Assembly: GCA_963777565.1 (NCBI GenBank)
Contig: CAVZQZ010000009.1
Span: 186,001-250,000 of the forward strand
Origin: CALMEC01 sp963777565
GTDB taxonomy: Bacteria > Actinomycetota > Thermoleophilia > Miltoncostaeales > Miltoncostaeaceae
Length of the DNA stretch: 64,000 bases
Direction of reading: 5' to 3'
The position numbers and the translations under genes are program-made. Positions 18,438-26,410 of the stretch are shown here, in pieces. The notes under the pieces were generated by a model. The model saw only the letters and a program-made list of their open reading frames with translations, was not told the DNA's origin and did no database searches. The number at the start of each line of letters is the position of its first letter. Within the stretch, counting starts at the first letter, position 1.

Positions 18438-19204
18438 CCGCCCGGGCGCCCATCAACGCGGGCCCGCACGCACGGCGGTTCGCCGTGGCCATCGGTGCGC
18501 TCGTGGTCGTCCTCGCCGCGGCCGCCGTCCTGACCTGGGTGCTCTTTGGAACGGACCGCAAGGAGCCCTTCTCGTCGTTCTCGCCGAAGGCGAGCGATCC
18601 CGTCGAGCGGTCGCAGGAGATCGCCGACCATGTCGCTGCGCGGTACCTCACGACTCCGGGCGGCACGCCGGTCGTGACGGTCCAGGCCGGCGAGGCCGAC
18701 AGCCCCGCGCTGCCCCTCGGCGGCCAGGTCATCGCGATGGGCTCCAACCCACCAGGCGTCGTCTCGTACGAGTACGGGGACATCCTCTTCTACCGGATGT
18801 GCGGACGGGGCCCCAACTGCGGCCTGGCGCCCGGCGAGGACCCCGCGGTGCTGGCGCCGATCCTCGCACGCGAGGCGAAGGAGCTCGCGCTCTACGGGAC
18901 CAAGTACGTCGATGAGGCCACCTTCGTGTTGGTGCTGCTGCCGCCGGGCTTCGCAACGTCCACGACCCCGGGAGAGGTGCCGAAGATCGTGCACTTCTAC
19001 CGCCGGGCCGACCTCGCGGACGAGGTGGACGAGCCGATCACCACGACCCTGCCGGATCCGCCCCCGACTCCCGCGACCCTCTCGCCGTCTCAGGCGGCAG
19101 CGATCGAGCAAGAAGCCGCCGGCACGCGGTACTCGCTCGCGACCGGAACCGACGCCGCCAACACCCTGAACGTCTACTCGCTGACACCGATCCCGACGTC
19201 CTGA
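18422..19204 (+). CDS. Single-span membrane/secreted protein, partner of the FtsH-like gene
   Basis: About 260 residues of unknown function. One strong hydrophobic segment near residues 19-40 (V-V-V-L-A-A-A-A-V-L-T-W-V-L-F) is followed by a large, presumably extracytoplasmic region with two cysteines in C-G-R-G-P-N-C and a Pro/Thr-rich linker (T-T-T-L-P-D-P-P-P-T). The TTG at 18422 overlaps the stop of the FtsH-like gene by 16 bp, so translation is probably coupled. The topology and coupling suggest an adaptor or regulator of the protease, comparable in position, not in sequence, to HflK/HflC. No homologous family is recognised. Confidence 0.6.
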   Translation: MAENLTARAPINAGPHARRFAVAIGALVVVLAAAAVLTWVLFGTDRKEPFSSFSPKASDPVERSQEIADHVAARYLTTPGGTPVVTVQAGEADSPALPLGGQVIAMGSNPPGVVSYEYGDILFYRMCGRGPNCGLAPGEDPAVLAPILAREAKELALYGTKYVDEATFVLVLLPPGFATSTTPGEVPKIVHFYRRADLADEVDEPITTTLPDPPPTPATLSPSQAAAIEQEAAGTRYSLATGTDAANTLNVYSLTPIPTS

Positions 19205-19214
19205 GCCGCCTGCG

Positions 19215-19724
19215 TCAGGCCTCCGGGCCGCCTCCTGCCGCCAGCTTGCGCGAGACGTAGTCCTCGACGAGGAGCAGGTTACCCTCCCCGGCGCGGCGAA
19301 CCACCTGCTGCAGCTGCGTCATCGTGGCGACCTCCTCGACCTGCTCGGTGACGAACCACTGGAGGAACGCCTCGGTGGCGTAGTCGCTGTGCTGCCGGGC
19401 GAGGCCCACGAGATCGTCGATGTGTCGGGTCACCGCGACCTCCCAGTCGACCGCGGCGGCGACGGCGTCGTCGGCGGTCTCGAACCGTGACCGGGGCTTC
19501 TCGACGCTCGGGATCTCCATCGCAGCGCCCGCGTCCTGGATGTAGCGCCAGAACTTCATGGCGTGGACGTGCTCCTCGGCCGCCTGCGTCTCGAAGAAGC
19601 CGGCAAGCTCCGGGAGGCCCTGCTCGTCGAACCACGCCGACAGTGACAGGTACTGGAAGTGGGCGCCGAACTCGCGTCCCATGTGGACGTTCAAGGCGTC
19701 CGCCACTGCCTGCTGGATCAACAC
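19215..19724 (-). CDS. ftnA: Ferritin
   Basis: A 169-residue ferritin with the four-helix diiron signature: E-F-G-A-H-F-Q-Y-L-S, A-A-E-E-H-V-H-A-M-K (E-x-x-H) and W-F-V-T-E-Q-V-E-E near the third helix. It oxidises Fe(II) and stores iron as mineral in a 24-mer; it lacks the Met haem ligand context of bacterioferritin. The length is normal. It follows the beta-CASP nuclease gene on the same strand with a 32-bp gap. Confidence 0.9.
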   Translation of the reverse strand: MLIQQAVADALNVHMGREFGAHFQYLSLSAWFDEQGLPELAGFFETQAAEEHVHAMKFWRYIQDAGAAMEIPSVEKPRSRFETADDAVAAAVDWEVAVTRHIDDLVGLARQHSDYATEAFLQWFVTEQVEEVATMTQLQQVVRRAGEGNLLLVEDYVSRKLAAGGGPEA

Positions 19725-19756
19725 GTCGAGAACCCCCTGGATCGGCCGGGCGGAGT

Positions 19757-21136
19757 CTACTCGCCGCCCTCATCGCGCCGCCCATGGTCCGGAAGCCGTA
19801 CCTCGCTCGGCTGGATCTCGGCGTGGTACCCGCGGGCCGCGAGCTGCGCCCGCAGCGCCTCGAGCGCGCCAGGCTCTCCGTGCACAAGGCGGAAGACCGC
19901 GCCGGTCCCCGCCCCCGAGGCCCAGTCCAGAAGCTCCGTGCGGTCCGCGTGAGCCGACAGGCCGCCGATGGTGGCAACCCGCGCGCGGACGCGGACGGTC
20001 CGCCCCATGATGCGCACCTCGGGCGCCCCGTCGATGAGCCGGCGCCCCAGCCCGCCGGTCGGCTGGAACCCCACGATCATGACGGTGGTGTGGGTGTCGT
20101 CGAGGTGCGCCAGCAGGTGGTGGAGGATGCGTCCCCCGGTCATCATCCCTGATCCGGCGATGATGACCGCCGCCTCGTTGGAGGCGTTGATCGCCTTCGA
20201 CTGGTCGACCGACTGCGTATACGTGAGACGGGCGGGGGCGAACGGGTCGCGGCCCGTGGCGGCGATCGCCTTCACCTCGTCGCTCATCTCGTCCATGCAC
20301 GCCTGATAGACGGCCTCCACCCGGTCGGCGAGCGGGGAGTCCACGTACACCGGCATCGGGGCGATCTCGCCCGCCTCCTCGAGGCGGGCGATGTGGAACA
20401 GCACGTCCTGCGTGCGCTCCAGCGCGAACGACGGGATGAGGATCTTGCCCCTGCGCCGATGGGCTTCCCTCAGAACGTCCGCGAGCTCGGCGATGGTGGC
20501 GTCGAAGTCGCGATGGTCGCGATCGCCGTAGGTCGACTCGATGAAGACGACGTCCGCCGGCGGGCATGGCGTGGGGTCGGGGAGCACGTCTTTGCGGGCG
20601 TTGCCCAGGTCGCCGCTGAACACCAGGCGCGTTCCCTCCGCCTCGACCAGGAAGCTCGCCGACCCGGGGATGTGCCCGGCTCGCTGCGGTGTCACCGCCA
20701 CGCCCGCGACGCCGCGCCGCTCGCCGTAGTGGATCGGCTGGAACCGCTCGAGGGTGCGGCGCACGTCGTCGTCGTCGAACAGCGGCTCCTCGGGCGTCTT
20801 CCCGCGGCGCCGGTCGCGCTCGGCGTCCTCCATCTGGATCTTCGCGCCGTCCAGGAGCAGGTGCTGGGAGAGCATGCGCGTGGCGGGAAGCGCGTAGATC
20901 GGGCCGGTGTACCCGCGTTTCACCAAGAGCGGCAGGCGGGAGCTGTGATCCATGTGCGCGTGGGTGAGCAGCACCGCGTCGATCGCCTCTACGTCGAATC
21001 CGAACGGCTCGCGGTTGAGGTCCGAGAGCGCTTCGGACCCCTGGAACGCCCCGCAGTCGACGAGCACGTTGACCGAGCCGGTGTCGAGGAGGTGGCACGA
21101 CCCGGTGACCGTCATGGCGGCGCCGTACGAGCACAC
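19757..21136 (-). CDS. Metallo-beta-lactamase/beta-CASP RNA-processing nuclease family protein
   Basis: A 459-residue MBL-fold protein with a beta-CASP domain and C-terminal RMMBL segment. Visible signatures are T-V-T-G-S-C-H-L-L at the start, H-A-H-M-D-H (zinc motif 2), G-S-A-S-F, F-S-G-D-L-G (motif 4), S-T-Y-G-D-R, I-P-S-F-A-L-E-R, G-S-G-M-M-T-G-G-R and L-S-A-H-A-D. This is the CPSF73/YsgA-type exonuclease group rather than RNase J, and RNA is the likely substrate. The GTG at 21136 places C-S-Y-G-A-A before T-V-T-G, as in relatives; the ATG at 21115 would cut this strand. It starts 10 bp after the small membrane gene. Confidence 0.85.
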   Translation of the reverse strand: MCSYGAAMTVTGSCHLLDTGSVNVLVDCGAFQGSEALSDLNREPFGFDVEAIDAVLLTHAHMDHSSRLPLLVKRGYTGPIYALPATRMLSQHLLLDGAKIQMEDAERDRRRGKTPEEPLFDDDDVRRTLERFQPIHYGERRGVAGVAVTPQRAGHIPGSASFLVEAEGTRLVFSGDLGNARKDVLPDPTPCPPADVVFIESTYGDRDHRDFDATIAELADVLREAHRRRGKILIPSFALERTQDVLFHIARLEEAGEIAPMPVYVDSPLADRVEAVYQACMDEMSDEVKAIAATGRDPFAPARLTYTQSVDQSKAINASNEAAVIIAGSGMMTGGRILHHLLAHLDDTHTTVMIVGFQPTGGLGRRLIDGAPEVRIMGRTVRVRARVATIGGLSAHADRTELLDWASGAGTGAVFRLVHGEPGALEALRAQLAARGYHAEIQPSEVRLPDHGRRDEGGE

Positions 21137-21146
21137 TCGGGGGGTG

Positions 21147-21389
21147 TCAGCGATCGCCGTGATCCTTCCCCTGCGTCCGCTCCCGCTCGAGCCGCTTGGC
21201 GCGCTCGGCTCGGCTCGCGATCACGAGCAGCGCCGTGAGGATCGCACCCCAGAAGACGGCGTAGCCGATCGCCCGCCCGAGCGGCTGGTTGAACGGGCCG
21301 ATGTGGATGAGGAACATCAGCACCGTCGCGACGGGAAAGGCGATCGCTCCCTGCGCCCGGGCCGACAGCGCCTCCCAGCGTTCGATCAC
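21147..21389 (-). CDS. Small two-helix membrane protein
   Basis: An 80-residue protein with two hydrophobic helices (about 14-30 and 38-56) and a strongly basic and acidic tail (R-A-E-R-A-K-R-L-E-R-E-R). The GTG start at 21389 overlaps the apt stop as GTGA, matching the coupling used throughout this region. Function unknown; no family is recognised. Confidence 0.6.
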   Translation of the reverse strand: MIERWEALSARAQGAIAFPVATVLMFLIHIGPFNQPLGRAIGYAVFWGAILTALLVIASRAERAKRLERERTQGKDHGDR

Positions 21390-21934
21390 GTGGCGGGAAC
21401 CGCCTCGGAGTCGTACTCGACGAGGGACAGCACGTCGTACCCGGCGAGACGCTGCCGCCCGGGGAGGAACGTCAGCTCCACGACGAATGCGACGCCGACG
21501 ACGATCCCTCCCAGGTGCTCCACCATCTCGCATTTCGCCTTCGCGGTGCCGCCGGTGGCCAGCAGGTCGTCGTGCACGAGTACCCGCATTCCGGGCGTGA
21601 TGACGTCCTCGTGGAGCTCGAGGGAGTCGGTCCCGTACTCCAGCTCGTACTCCTTGCGGACCGTCTTCCACGGAAGCTTGCCCGGCTTGCGAGCGGCCGC
21701 GAACCCGACGCCCAGCTCTCGCGCCACCGCTCCCCCGAGGATGAAGCCGCGGGCCTCGGCGCCGAGCACGATGTCCACCTCACGCGGCCGCGCCCAGCTT
21801 GCGATGCCGTCGATGCATGCGGCGAGCCCCTCCGGGCTCGCGAAGAGCGGCATGAGGTCGTAGAAGAGGATGCCGGCCTTCGGATGGTCGGGGATCTTGC
21901 GAATGGCAGCTTCGATGTCGAAGGTCGCGGGCAA
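21386..21934 (-). CDS. apt: Adenine phosphoribosyltransferase
   Basis: A 182-residue type I phosphoribosyltransferase. The PRPP-binding motif reads V-L-V-H-D-D-L-L-A-T-G-G-T-A, preceded by the flexible loop K-T-V-R-K-E-Y-E-L-E-Y-G and the G-A-E-A-R-G-F motif that is specific to Apt. It salvages adenine to AMP. N-terminus and length are normal. It follows the MerR gene by 24 bp and overlaps the small membrane gene by 4 bp. Confidence 0.93.
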   Translation of the reverse strand: MPATFDIEAAIRKIPDHPKAGILFYDLMPLFASPEGLAACIDGIASWARPREVDIVLGAEARGFILGGAVARELGVGFAAARKPGKLPWKTVRKEYELEYGTDSLELHEDVITPGMRVLVHDDLLATGGTAKAKCEMVEHLGGIVVGVAFVVELTFLPGRQRLAGYDVLSLVEYDSEAVPAT

Positions 21935-21958
21935 GCGGGTCCTCCCGGGGGGTGGTGG

Positions 21959-22672
21959 TCAGGCGGAGACGATCTTGCGGAGCTCTGAGACGAGCATGAG
22001 GTGCCGCATGTGCGATGCGAGGGCCGCGAGCTTCTCGAGCTCCTGGAGCGCGTCACGGCGCCGTTCCGGCGTCTTGGAGCGAAGCCCGGCGGCGAGCACC
22101 TGCTCCAGCAGGCCAGCCTCGCGCTCGGCCGCGACCCGGAAGAGCCGCAGGTGCCGCGGCTCCACGCCGAACGACGAGAGCTCGAGCGCGGTCTGCACCG
22201 TCTCGCGGTCGGTGTCGGTGTAGCCGCCGTCCTCGTCACCGATGAGCCCGAACTGCTCGAGCGCCTGCACGAGCGACCTGGGAGCGCCGGTCGACTCGAC
22301 CAGCTCCTCCGCGCTGATCCGCAGCGTGGGAGCCGGCTCGGTGAGGTTCGCCCGTTTGAGCTGGCGGGCCTGGTTCGCCACGCTGAAGCTCCCGGTCGCC
22401 GAGGTCTCGAGCTCCTGCCGGATCACGCGCAGCGGCAGGAACTCGTCGCGCTGCAGCCGCAGGATGGTGCGGAGCCGTTCGACGTCGCGGGTGGAGTACT
22501 TGCGGTAGCCGCCGGGGGTCCGCTGCGGAGTGACGAGGCGCTGGTCCTCGAGGAACCGGATCTTGGAGATCGACACGGATGGGAACTCGGCCTTGAGGTC
22601 CTCGCAGACCCGACCGATCGTCAGGCCCTTCTCGTCCATCTCCCGCGGAGCGGTGGGGTTCGCGTCGGTCAT
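21959..22672 (-). CDS. MerR-family transcriptional regulator, FtsR/Rv1828-like
   Basis: A 237-residue protein with an N-terminal winged helix-turn-helix of MerR type (about 14-85: T-I-G-R-V-C-E-D-L, then S-K-I-R-F-L-E-D-Q-R-L-V-T-P and G-G-Y-R-K-Y-S). A long helical C-terminal half follows, with no metal-binding cysteines. The ATG overlaps the stop of the FHA gene as ATGA. In mycobacteria and corynebacteria a MerR protein of this form follows the GarA/OdhI-type FHA gene, and the corynebacterial one (FtsR) acts on cell-division genes. By this gene order I place it in that group; its targets here are unknown. Confidence 0.82.
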   Translation of the reverse strand: MTDANPTAPREMDEKGLTIGRVCEDLKAEFPSVSISKIRFLEDQRLVTPQRTPGGYRKYSTRDVERLRTILRLQRDEFLPLRVIRQELETSATGSFSVANQARQLKRANLTEPAPTLRISAEELVESTGAPRSLVQALEQFGLIGDEDGGYTDTDRETVQTALELSSFGVEPRHLRLFRVAAEREAGLLEQVLAAGLRSKTPERRRDALQELEKLAALASHMRHLMLVSELRKIVSA

Positions 22673-23127
22673 GCGATGAATGCCAGCCGGAACTTGCCGA
22701 TCTGGAGCTCGTCGCCGTCGGCGAGGGCCTCCGGGGTGTCGATCCTGCGTCGGTTCACGTAGGTCCCGTTGAGGCTGCCGAGGTCCTGCAGCGTGACGCT
22801 CTCGCCGGCAATGACGAGCACCGCGTGGTTGCGCGAGACGGTGACGTCGTCGAGGAAGATGTCGCTTTCGGAGTCGCGTCCGACGCTCACCTGTTCGCCG
22901 GTCAGCCGGAAGATCTCGCCCGAGAGTCCCCCGCCCGACCGGACCGCAAGCGCCGGGCCCTCGACCGTCGCGCCGCCGCCGCCCGCGGCTTCGCCGTCGT
23001 GCTCGCCGATGGCGAACGGCCCGGTGGTCTCCCCCGTTACCGCGGCGTCCACGTGCAGGAGCGCGCCGCAGCGTTCGCAGTAGTTGTGTGCCTCACTCTG
23101 GTGGAAGCCGCACTCGGGGCAGTACAT
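22669..23127 (-). CDS. garA: GarA/OdhI-like FHA protein with N-terminal zinc ribbon
   Basis: A 152-residue protein. Residues 3-20 form a zinc ribbon (C-P-E-C at 3-6, C-E-R-C at 17-20). A flexible segment contains E-T-T-G-P-F at 33-38, then an FHA domain occupies about 75-150 with G-R-D-S-E-S-D-I-F, V-S-R-N-H and G-S-L-N-G-T-Y-V-N. The FHA core closely matches mycobacterial GarA, whose E-T-T motif is phosphorylated by Ser/Thr kinases so that the tail folds onto its own FHA domain. GarA controls 2-oxoglutarate and glutamate metabolism. The zinc ribbon is not in mycobacterial GarA. It overlaps the MerR gene by 4 bp and the RsiG-like gene by 1 bp. Confidence 0.85.
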   Translation of the reverse strand: MYCPECGFHQSEAHNYCERCGALLHVDAAVTGETTGPFAIGEHDGEAAGGGGATVEGPALAVRSGGGLSGEIFRLTGEQVSVGRDSESDIFLDDVTVSRNHAVLVIAGESVTLQDLGSLNGTYVNRRRIDTPEALADGDELQIGKFRLAFIA

Positions 23128-23405
23128 CAGCCGCCGCCCCGTGGAGGATCGTCGGAGAGGATGCGGTTGAGCTCCTCCACGTCGATCATGGTGAGGTCGC
23201 CCGGACCGGCCTCGGTGAGGCGGCGCATCAACTCGGCTCGCGCGATCTCGATCTGTCCATGGAGGTACCGCCGTTGGAACGAGATCTCGCGTTCGCGCCG
23301 CGTGAGGCGGTGGATCTCGGCCCTGAGATCGGCGTCGTCAAGCTTGGCCAGGTCGGCCGCGGGCACCGAGTGCTCGCCATTTGCGTCGTTTTCCAGGCGG
23401 TCCAT
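23127..23405 (-). CDS. Small coiled-coil protein, RsiG-like (possible c-di-GMP-binding anti-sigma factor)
   Basis: A 92-residue, mostly helical protein. Its central helix carries E38-x3-S42-x2-R45-x3-H49-x3-E53, close to the motif E-x3-S-x2-R-x3-Q-x3-D with which RsiG proteins of actinobacteria bind cyclic di-GMP; His and Glu replace Gln and Asp. The rest of the helix (I-E-I-A-R-A-E-L-M-R-R) also fits that family. RsiG with c-di-GMP holds the sigma factor WhiG inactive. No sigma gene is in the window. ATG 23405 is preferred over 23435 because the upstream residues look unstructured. The stop TGA shares one base with the FHA gene ATG. Confidence 0.6.
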   Translation of the reverse strand: MDRLENDANGEHSVPAADLAKLDDADLRAEIHRLTRREREISFQRRYLHGQIEIARAELMRRLTEAGPGDLTMIDVEELNRILSDDPPRGGG

Positions 23406-23438
23406 CCGGGGCAGCATAGCCCAACGGCGATCCAAACC

Positions 23439-23996
23439 TCATGTGGAGCCTGAGACTCCAACCTTCCGCGCGGCGACGCGCGCGTAGTTCACGAACGTGA
23501 CGACCGAGACGGCGACCGCGATCCAGAACAGGACGTCCACCCATGGCGCATCCAGCAGGAGCGAGAATCCGACCGCGAACATTGCGAGTGTGGAGCTGAT
23601 CTTCCCGGCCATGTCGACGTGCAGCACGACGCCCCGACCGGCGAGCAGCACGAACGCCACGATGGCGACGATGTCCCGAGCGAGGATGATCGTCGGCCCC
23701 GGCCATGCGTACCGGTCGAAGGTAATGAGCCCGACGAGGCCGACCGCCATGAGCATGCGGTCGGCGAACGGGTCGGCGATGCGACCGAACTTGGACTCGG
23801 CGCCGAGGTAGCGGGCCAGCTTGCCGTCGATGAAGTCGGTCGCCCCGATCACGCCGAAGCAGATGGCCGCCCGGGTGGAGGTGGGCCCGTCATCGACGAC
23901 GAGGAACCAGATCAGGAGCGGCAGTCCTGCGAGCCGCACAATGGTGATGGCGTTGGGGAGCCATCCGAGGTGTGTCGTCCTGGGTGTCCCCTCCAC
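23439..23996 (-). CDS. pgsA: CDP-alcohol phosphatidyltransferase (phosphatidylglycerophosphate synthase type)
   Basis: A 185-residue membrane protein with the complete CDP-alcohol phosphotransferase motif D-x2-D-G-x2-A-R-x8-G-x3-D-x3-D (T-D-F-I-D-G-K-L-A-R onward) and the N-terminal L-P-N-A-I-T-I-V-R-L. It should transfer a phosphatidyl group from CDP-diacylglycerol to glycerol-3-phosphate; inositol-phosphate use is possible in actinobacterial relatives. CdsA, which makes CDP-diacylglycerol, is at 33471. It heads the regulatory block, 33 bp before the RsiG-like gene, with a tRNA gene just upstream. Confidence 0.88.
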   Translation of the reverse strand: MEGTPRTTHLGWLPNAITIVRLAGLPLLIWFLVVDDGPTSTRAAICFGVIGATDFIDGKLARYLGAESKFGRIADPFADRMLMAVGLVGLITFDRYAWPGPTIILARDIVAIVAFVLLAGRGVVLHVDMAGKISSTLAMFAVGFSLLLDAPWVDVLFWIAVAVSVVTFVNYARVAARKVGVSGST

Positions 23997-23999
23997 GTG

Positions 24000-24075
<76 letters not shown>

Positions 24076-24158
24076 TGACGTCGCTGAGGCTACCACAGGT
24101 CCTCCCCGCCACCCTCTTCCCGCAAACCGACGCACGGCGAGGTTAAGGTCGTGTTAAG

Positions 24159-24225
24159 GGTGCCTGGCACCCGGCACGATCCATCCCCCGGATCCAGGCG
24201 GATTCACAACCTGGTGCCTGGCACC
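24159..24225. repeat. Two copies of the palindrome GGTGCCTGGCACC in a 192-bp gap
   Basis: The 13-base palindrome GGTGCC-T-GGCACC occurs at 24159-24171 and 24213-24225, 54 bp apart, in the intergenic stretch between the tRNA and the 24270 gene. Each copy could bind a dimeric protein or form a small hairpin. No gene is seen here. Confidence 0.6.
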
Positions 24226-24269
24226 CGAAGCGCGAAACGGACGCGCTCGGGCGACCGGGCCGTCGCCGC

Positions 24270-24650
24270 TCAGACTCCGACCGCCGCCAGTCCGTCGTTC
24301 AGCTTGCCCTGCAGATCACCCCAGCCGGTGCCGCGGGCCGTGATGTTCCGCAGGCAGTCGCCGATGTCCTTTGCCTTGCGCGCGGCCGTGTCCCGCACGC
24401 TCGCAGCATCCCCGGATCCGGTGCGCGCATCCGGGTTCTCCCGGAGTTGTCGGACCAGTGTGTCGACCGCCGCACGCTCCTCGGCCGTCGGCGCCCGGGT
24501 CACCGCATTGCAGTCGTCGGCTCGCACCCCGAGGGTGTCGACGGCGTTGCTGACCCGCGCCCGCACATCGCCAGTCAGCCGCTCGACGTCATCTTTCCAT
24601 GGTGCAGTCCACACGACGCCGAACGTTCCGGCGACGAGGAGCGCAATCAC
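24270..24650 (-). CDS. Small membrane-anchored or exported protein of unknown function
   Basis: About 126 residues: an N-terminal hydrophobic segment (V-I-A-L-L-V-A-G-T-F-G-V-V-W) followed by a helical, charged domain with two cysteines (D-D-C-N-A-V and G-D-C-L-R-N). No family is recognised. The GTG at 24650 is the first ordinary start. A CTG at 24665 would overlap the proS stop as CTGA and add I-K-W-I to complete the helix, which fits the coupling habit of this genome. It is the last gene of the rpsB-to-proS run. Confidence 0.55.
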   Translation of the reverse strand: MIALLVAGTFGVVWTAPWKDDVERLTGDVRARVSNAVDTLGVRADDCNAVTRAPTAEERAAVDTLVRQLRENPDARTGSGDAASVRDTAARKAKDIGDCLRNITARGTGWGDLQGKLNDGLAAVGV

Positions 24651-24661
24651 GATCCATTTGA

Positions 24662-26410
24662 TCAGAGCGCTTCCCAGAGCGACAGGATCGCGGCGGGCGC
24701 GCCGTCGAGCGGGACCTCGCGCTTCTCACGTCCTCGCCGGATCTGCACCTCGAGCGGGCCGTCGGGCAGCGTCCGCTTTCCGACCGTGACGCGGAGCGGG
24801 CAGCCCAGAAGCTCCGCCTCGATGAACTTCTGCCCCGGGGACATCCCGGCGCGGTCGTCGAAGAGCACCTCCAGACCGAGGTCCGAAAGCTGGCCGTACA
24901 GATCCTCGGCGTAGTCCGCGGCGGGCGTGCCCTCGTCGCCGATCAGCACCAGATGCACGTCGAAGGGGGCGATCGATTTCGGCCAGACGATGCCGGCGTC
25001 GTCGTTGCCATGTTCGATGGCGGCCGCCGCGATGCGGGCCGGGCCGATGCCGTAGGAGCCCATCACGATCAGACGCTCCTGGCCGTCCTGGTCGAGGTAC
25101 GTCGCGTCGAGTGGCTCCGAGTAGCGGGTGCCGAGCTTGAAGATGTTGCCGATCTCGATCACGGGCTCGAGCACGAGCGGCGCGCCCGATACCGGACAGC
25201 CCTCGCCCTCCAGGACCTCGCGGATGTCGGCCGTCTCCGCCTGGAAGTCCCGGCCGAGCATCACGCCGCGCAAGTGGACGCCGTCGCGGTTCGCGCCGGT
25301 GACGTAGTGCCCGCCGGCGAGAGTGGCGTCGGCCACGACCCGTACGCGCCCCTCCATCCCGACGGGCCCCAGAGAGCCCGGGCTCGCGCCGAAGAGCTCC
25401 AGGATCTCCTCCGGATGGGCGGCGCGATGCGCGCCGATCAGGTTGGTGAGCTTGACCGGACTCACCTGGTGCTCGCCGCGGACGATCGCCAACACCGGTC
25501 CCGTGTCGGCGACCACCACGACGCTCTTCGCGAGCACGGCCTCGTCGAGACCGGTGAACTCGGCGAGCTGGGCGATCGTCTCGATGCCAGGGGTGTCAAT
25601 CGGCTCCGGGCCCCCGGGATCCTCGCCGAACACCGGCTCGCGGGCGACCGACATCGCGATCTCGAGGTTGGCGGCGTACGCGTCGCTGCGCGCCACGACG
25701 TTCTCCCCGACCGCCGACGGGGCCATGAACTCGTGCGCGCCGGCGCCGCCCATCATTCCAACGTCGCTCTCGACCATGTACCAGCGCAGGCCGCAGCGGT
25801 CGAAGATCCGGGCGTACGCGCCGCGGTGGGCCTCGTAGCTCGCGTCGAGTCCCGCGCCGTCGCGGTCGAACGAGTACGAGTCCTTCATGATGAACTCGCG
25901 CACCCGGAGCATGCCGCTCTTCGGCCGCGGCTCGTCGCGCATCTTCGTCTGGAGCTGGTACCAGCTCTGGGGCAGGTCGCGGTAGGAGCGGATTTCGCGC
26001 GCCGCGTGCCAGGTGACGATCTCCTCGTGCGTCATCGCCAGCACCATTCGCCTGCCGGTGCGATCCTCGACGCGAAACTGCTCCGCCAGCCCGTAGCGGC
26101 CGGTCTGCTCCCAGATCTCGGCCGGGTGGAGCACCGGCATGACGATCTCCTGCGCGCCGATACGGTCCATCTCCTCGCGGATGATCGCGTCGACCCGCTT
26201 GATGACCCGCAGCCCCAGGGGAAGGATCGTGTAGAGCCCCGACGCGAGCTGCCGGACGAGCCCGGCGCGCACCATCAGCTTGTGGCTGACGGCCTCCGCG
26301 TCGGCCGGCGCATCGCGCAGCGTCGGCCAGAACCTGCCGGTCAGTCGCCACGACCCGCCGCGCGCCGGGGCGGGCATCGCCCACCCGTCGGGGATCTCCT
26401 CAGCGCTCAT
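24662..26410 (-). CDS. proS: Prolyl-tRNA synthetase
   Basis: A 582-residue class II synthetase of the bacterial type. The conserved core begins with K-L-M-V-R-A-G-L-V-R-Q-L-A-S-G-L-Y and has T-H-E-E for ATP and proline binding. A large YbaK-like editing insertion sits in the middle, and the anticodon-binding domain ends near D-D-R-A-G-M-S-P-G-Q-K. It charges tRNA-Pro; a tRNA-Pro gene lies 0.6 kb downstream. The ATG at 26410 overlaps the ispG stop as ATGA; the longer open frame upstream is chance coding. Confidence 0.95.
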   Translation of the reverse strand: MSAEEIPDGWAMPAPARGGSWRLTGRFWPTLRDAPADAEAVSHKLMVRAGLVRQLASGLYTILPLGLRVIKRVDAIIREEMDRIGAQEIVMPVLHPAEIWEQTGRYGLAEQFRVEDRTGRRMVLAMTHEEIVTWHAAREIRSYRDLPQSWYQLQTKMRDEPRPKSGMLRVREFIMKDSYSFDRDGAGLDASYEAHRGAYARIFDRCGLRWYMVESDVGMMGGAGAHEFMAPSAVGENVVARSDAYAANLEIAMSVAREPVFGEDPGGPEPIDTPGIETIAQLAEFTGLDEAVLAKSVVVVADTGPVLAIVRGEHQVSPVKLTNLIGAHRAAHPEEILELFGASPGSLGPVGMEGRVRVVADATLAGGHYVTGANRDGVHLRGVMLGRDFQAETADIREVLEGEGCPVSGAPLVLEPVIEIGNIFKLGTRYSEPLDATYLDQDGQERLIVMGSYGIGPARIAAAAIEHGNDDAGIVWPKSIAPFDVHLVLIGDEGTPAADYAEDLYGQLSDLGLEVLFDDRAGMSPGQKFIEAELLGCPLRVTVGKRTLPDGPLEVQIRRGREKREVPLDGAPAAILSLWEAL

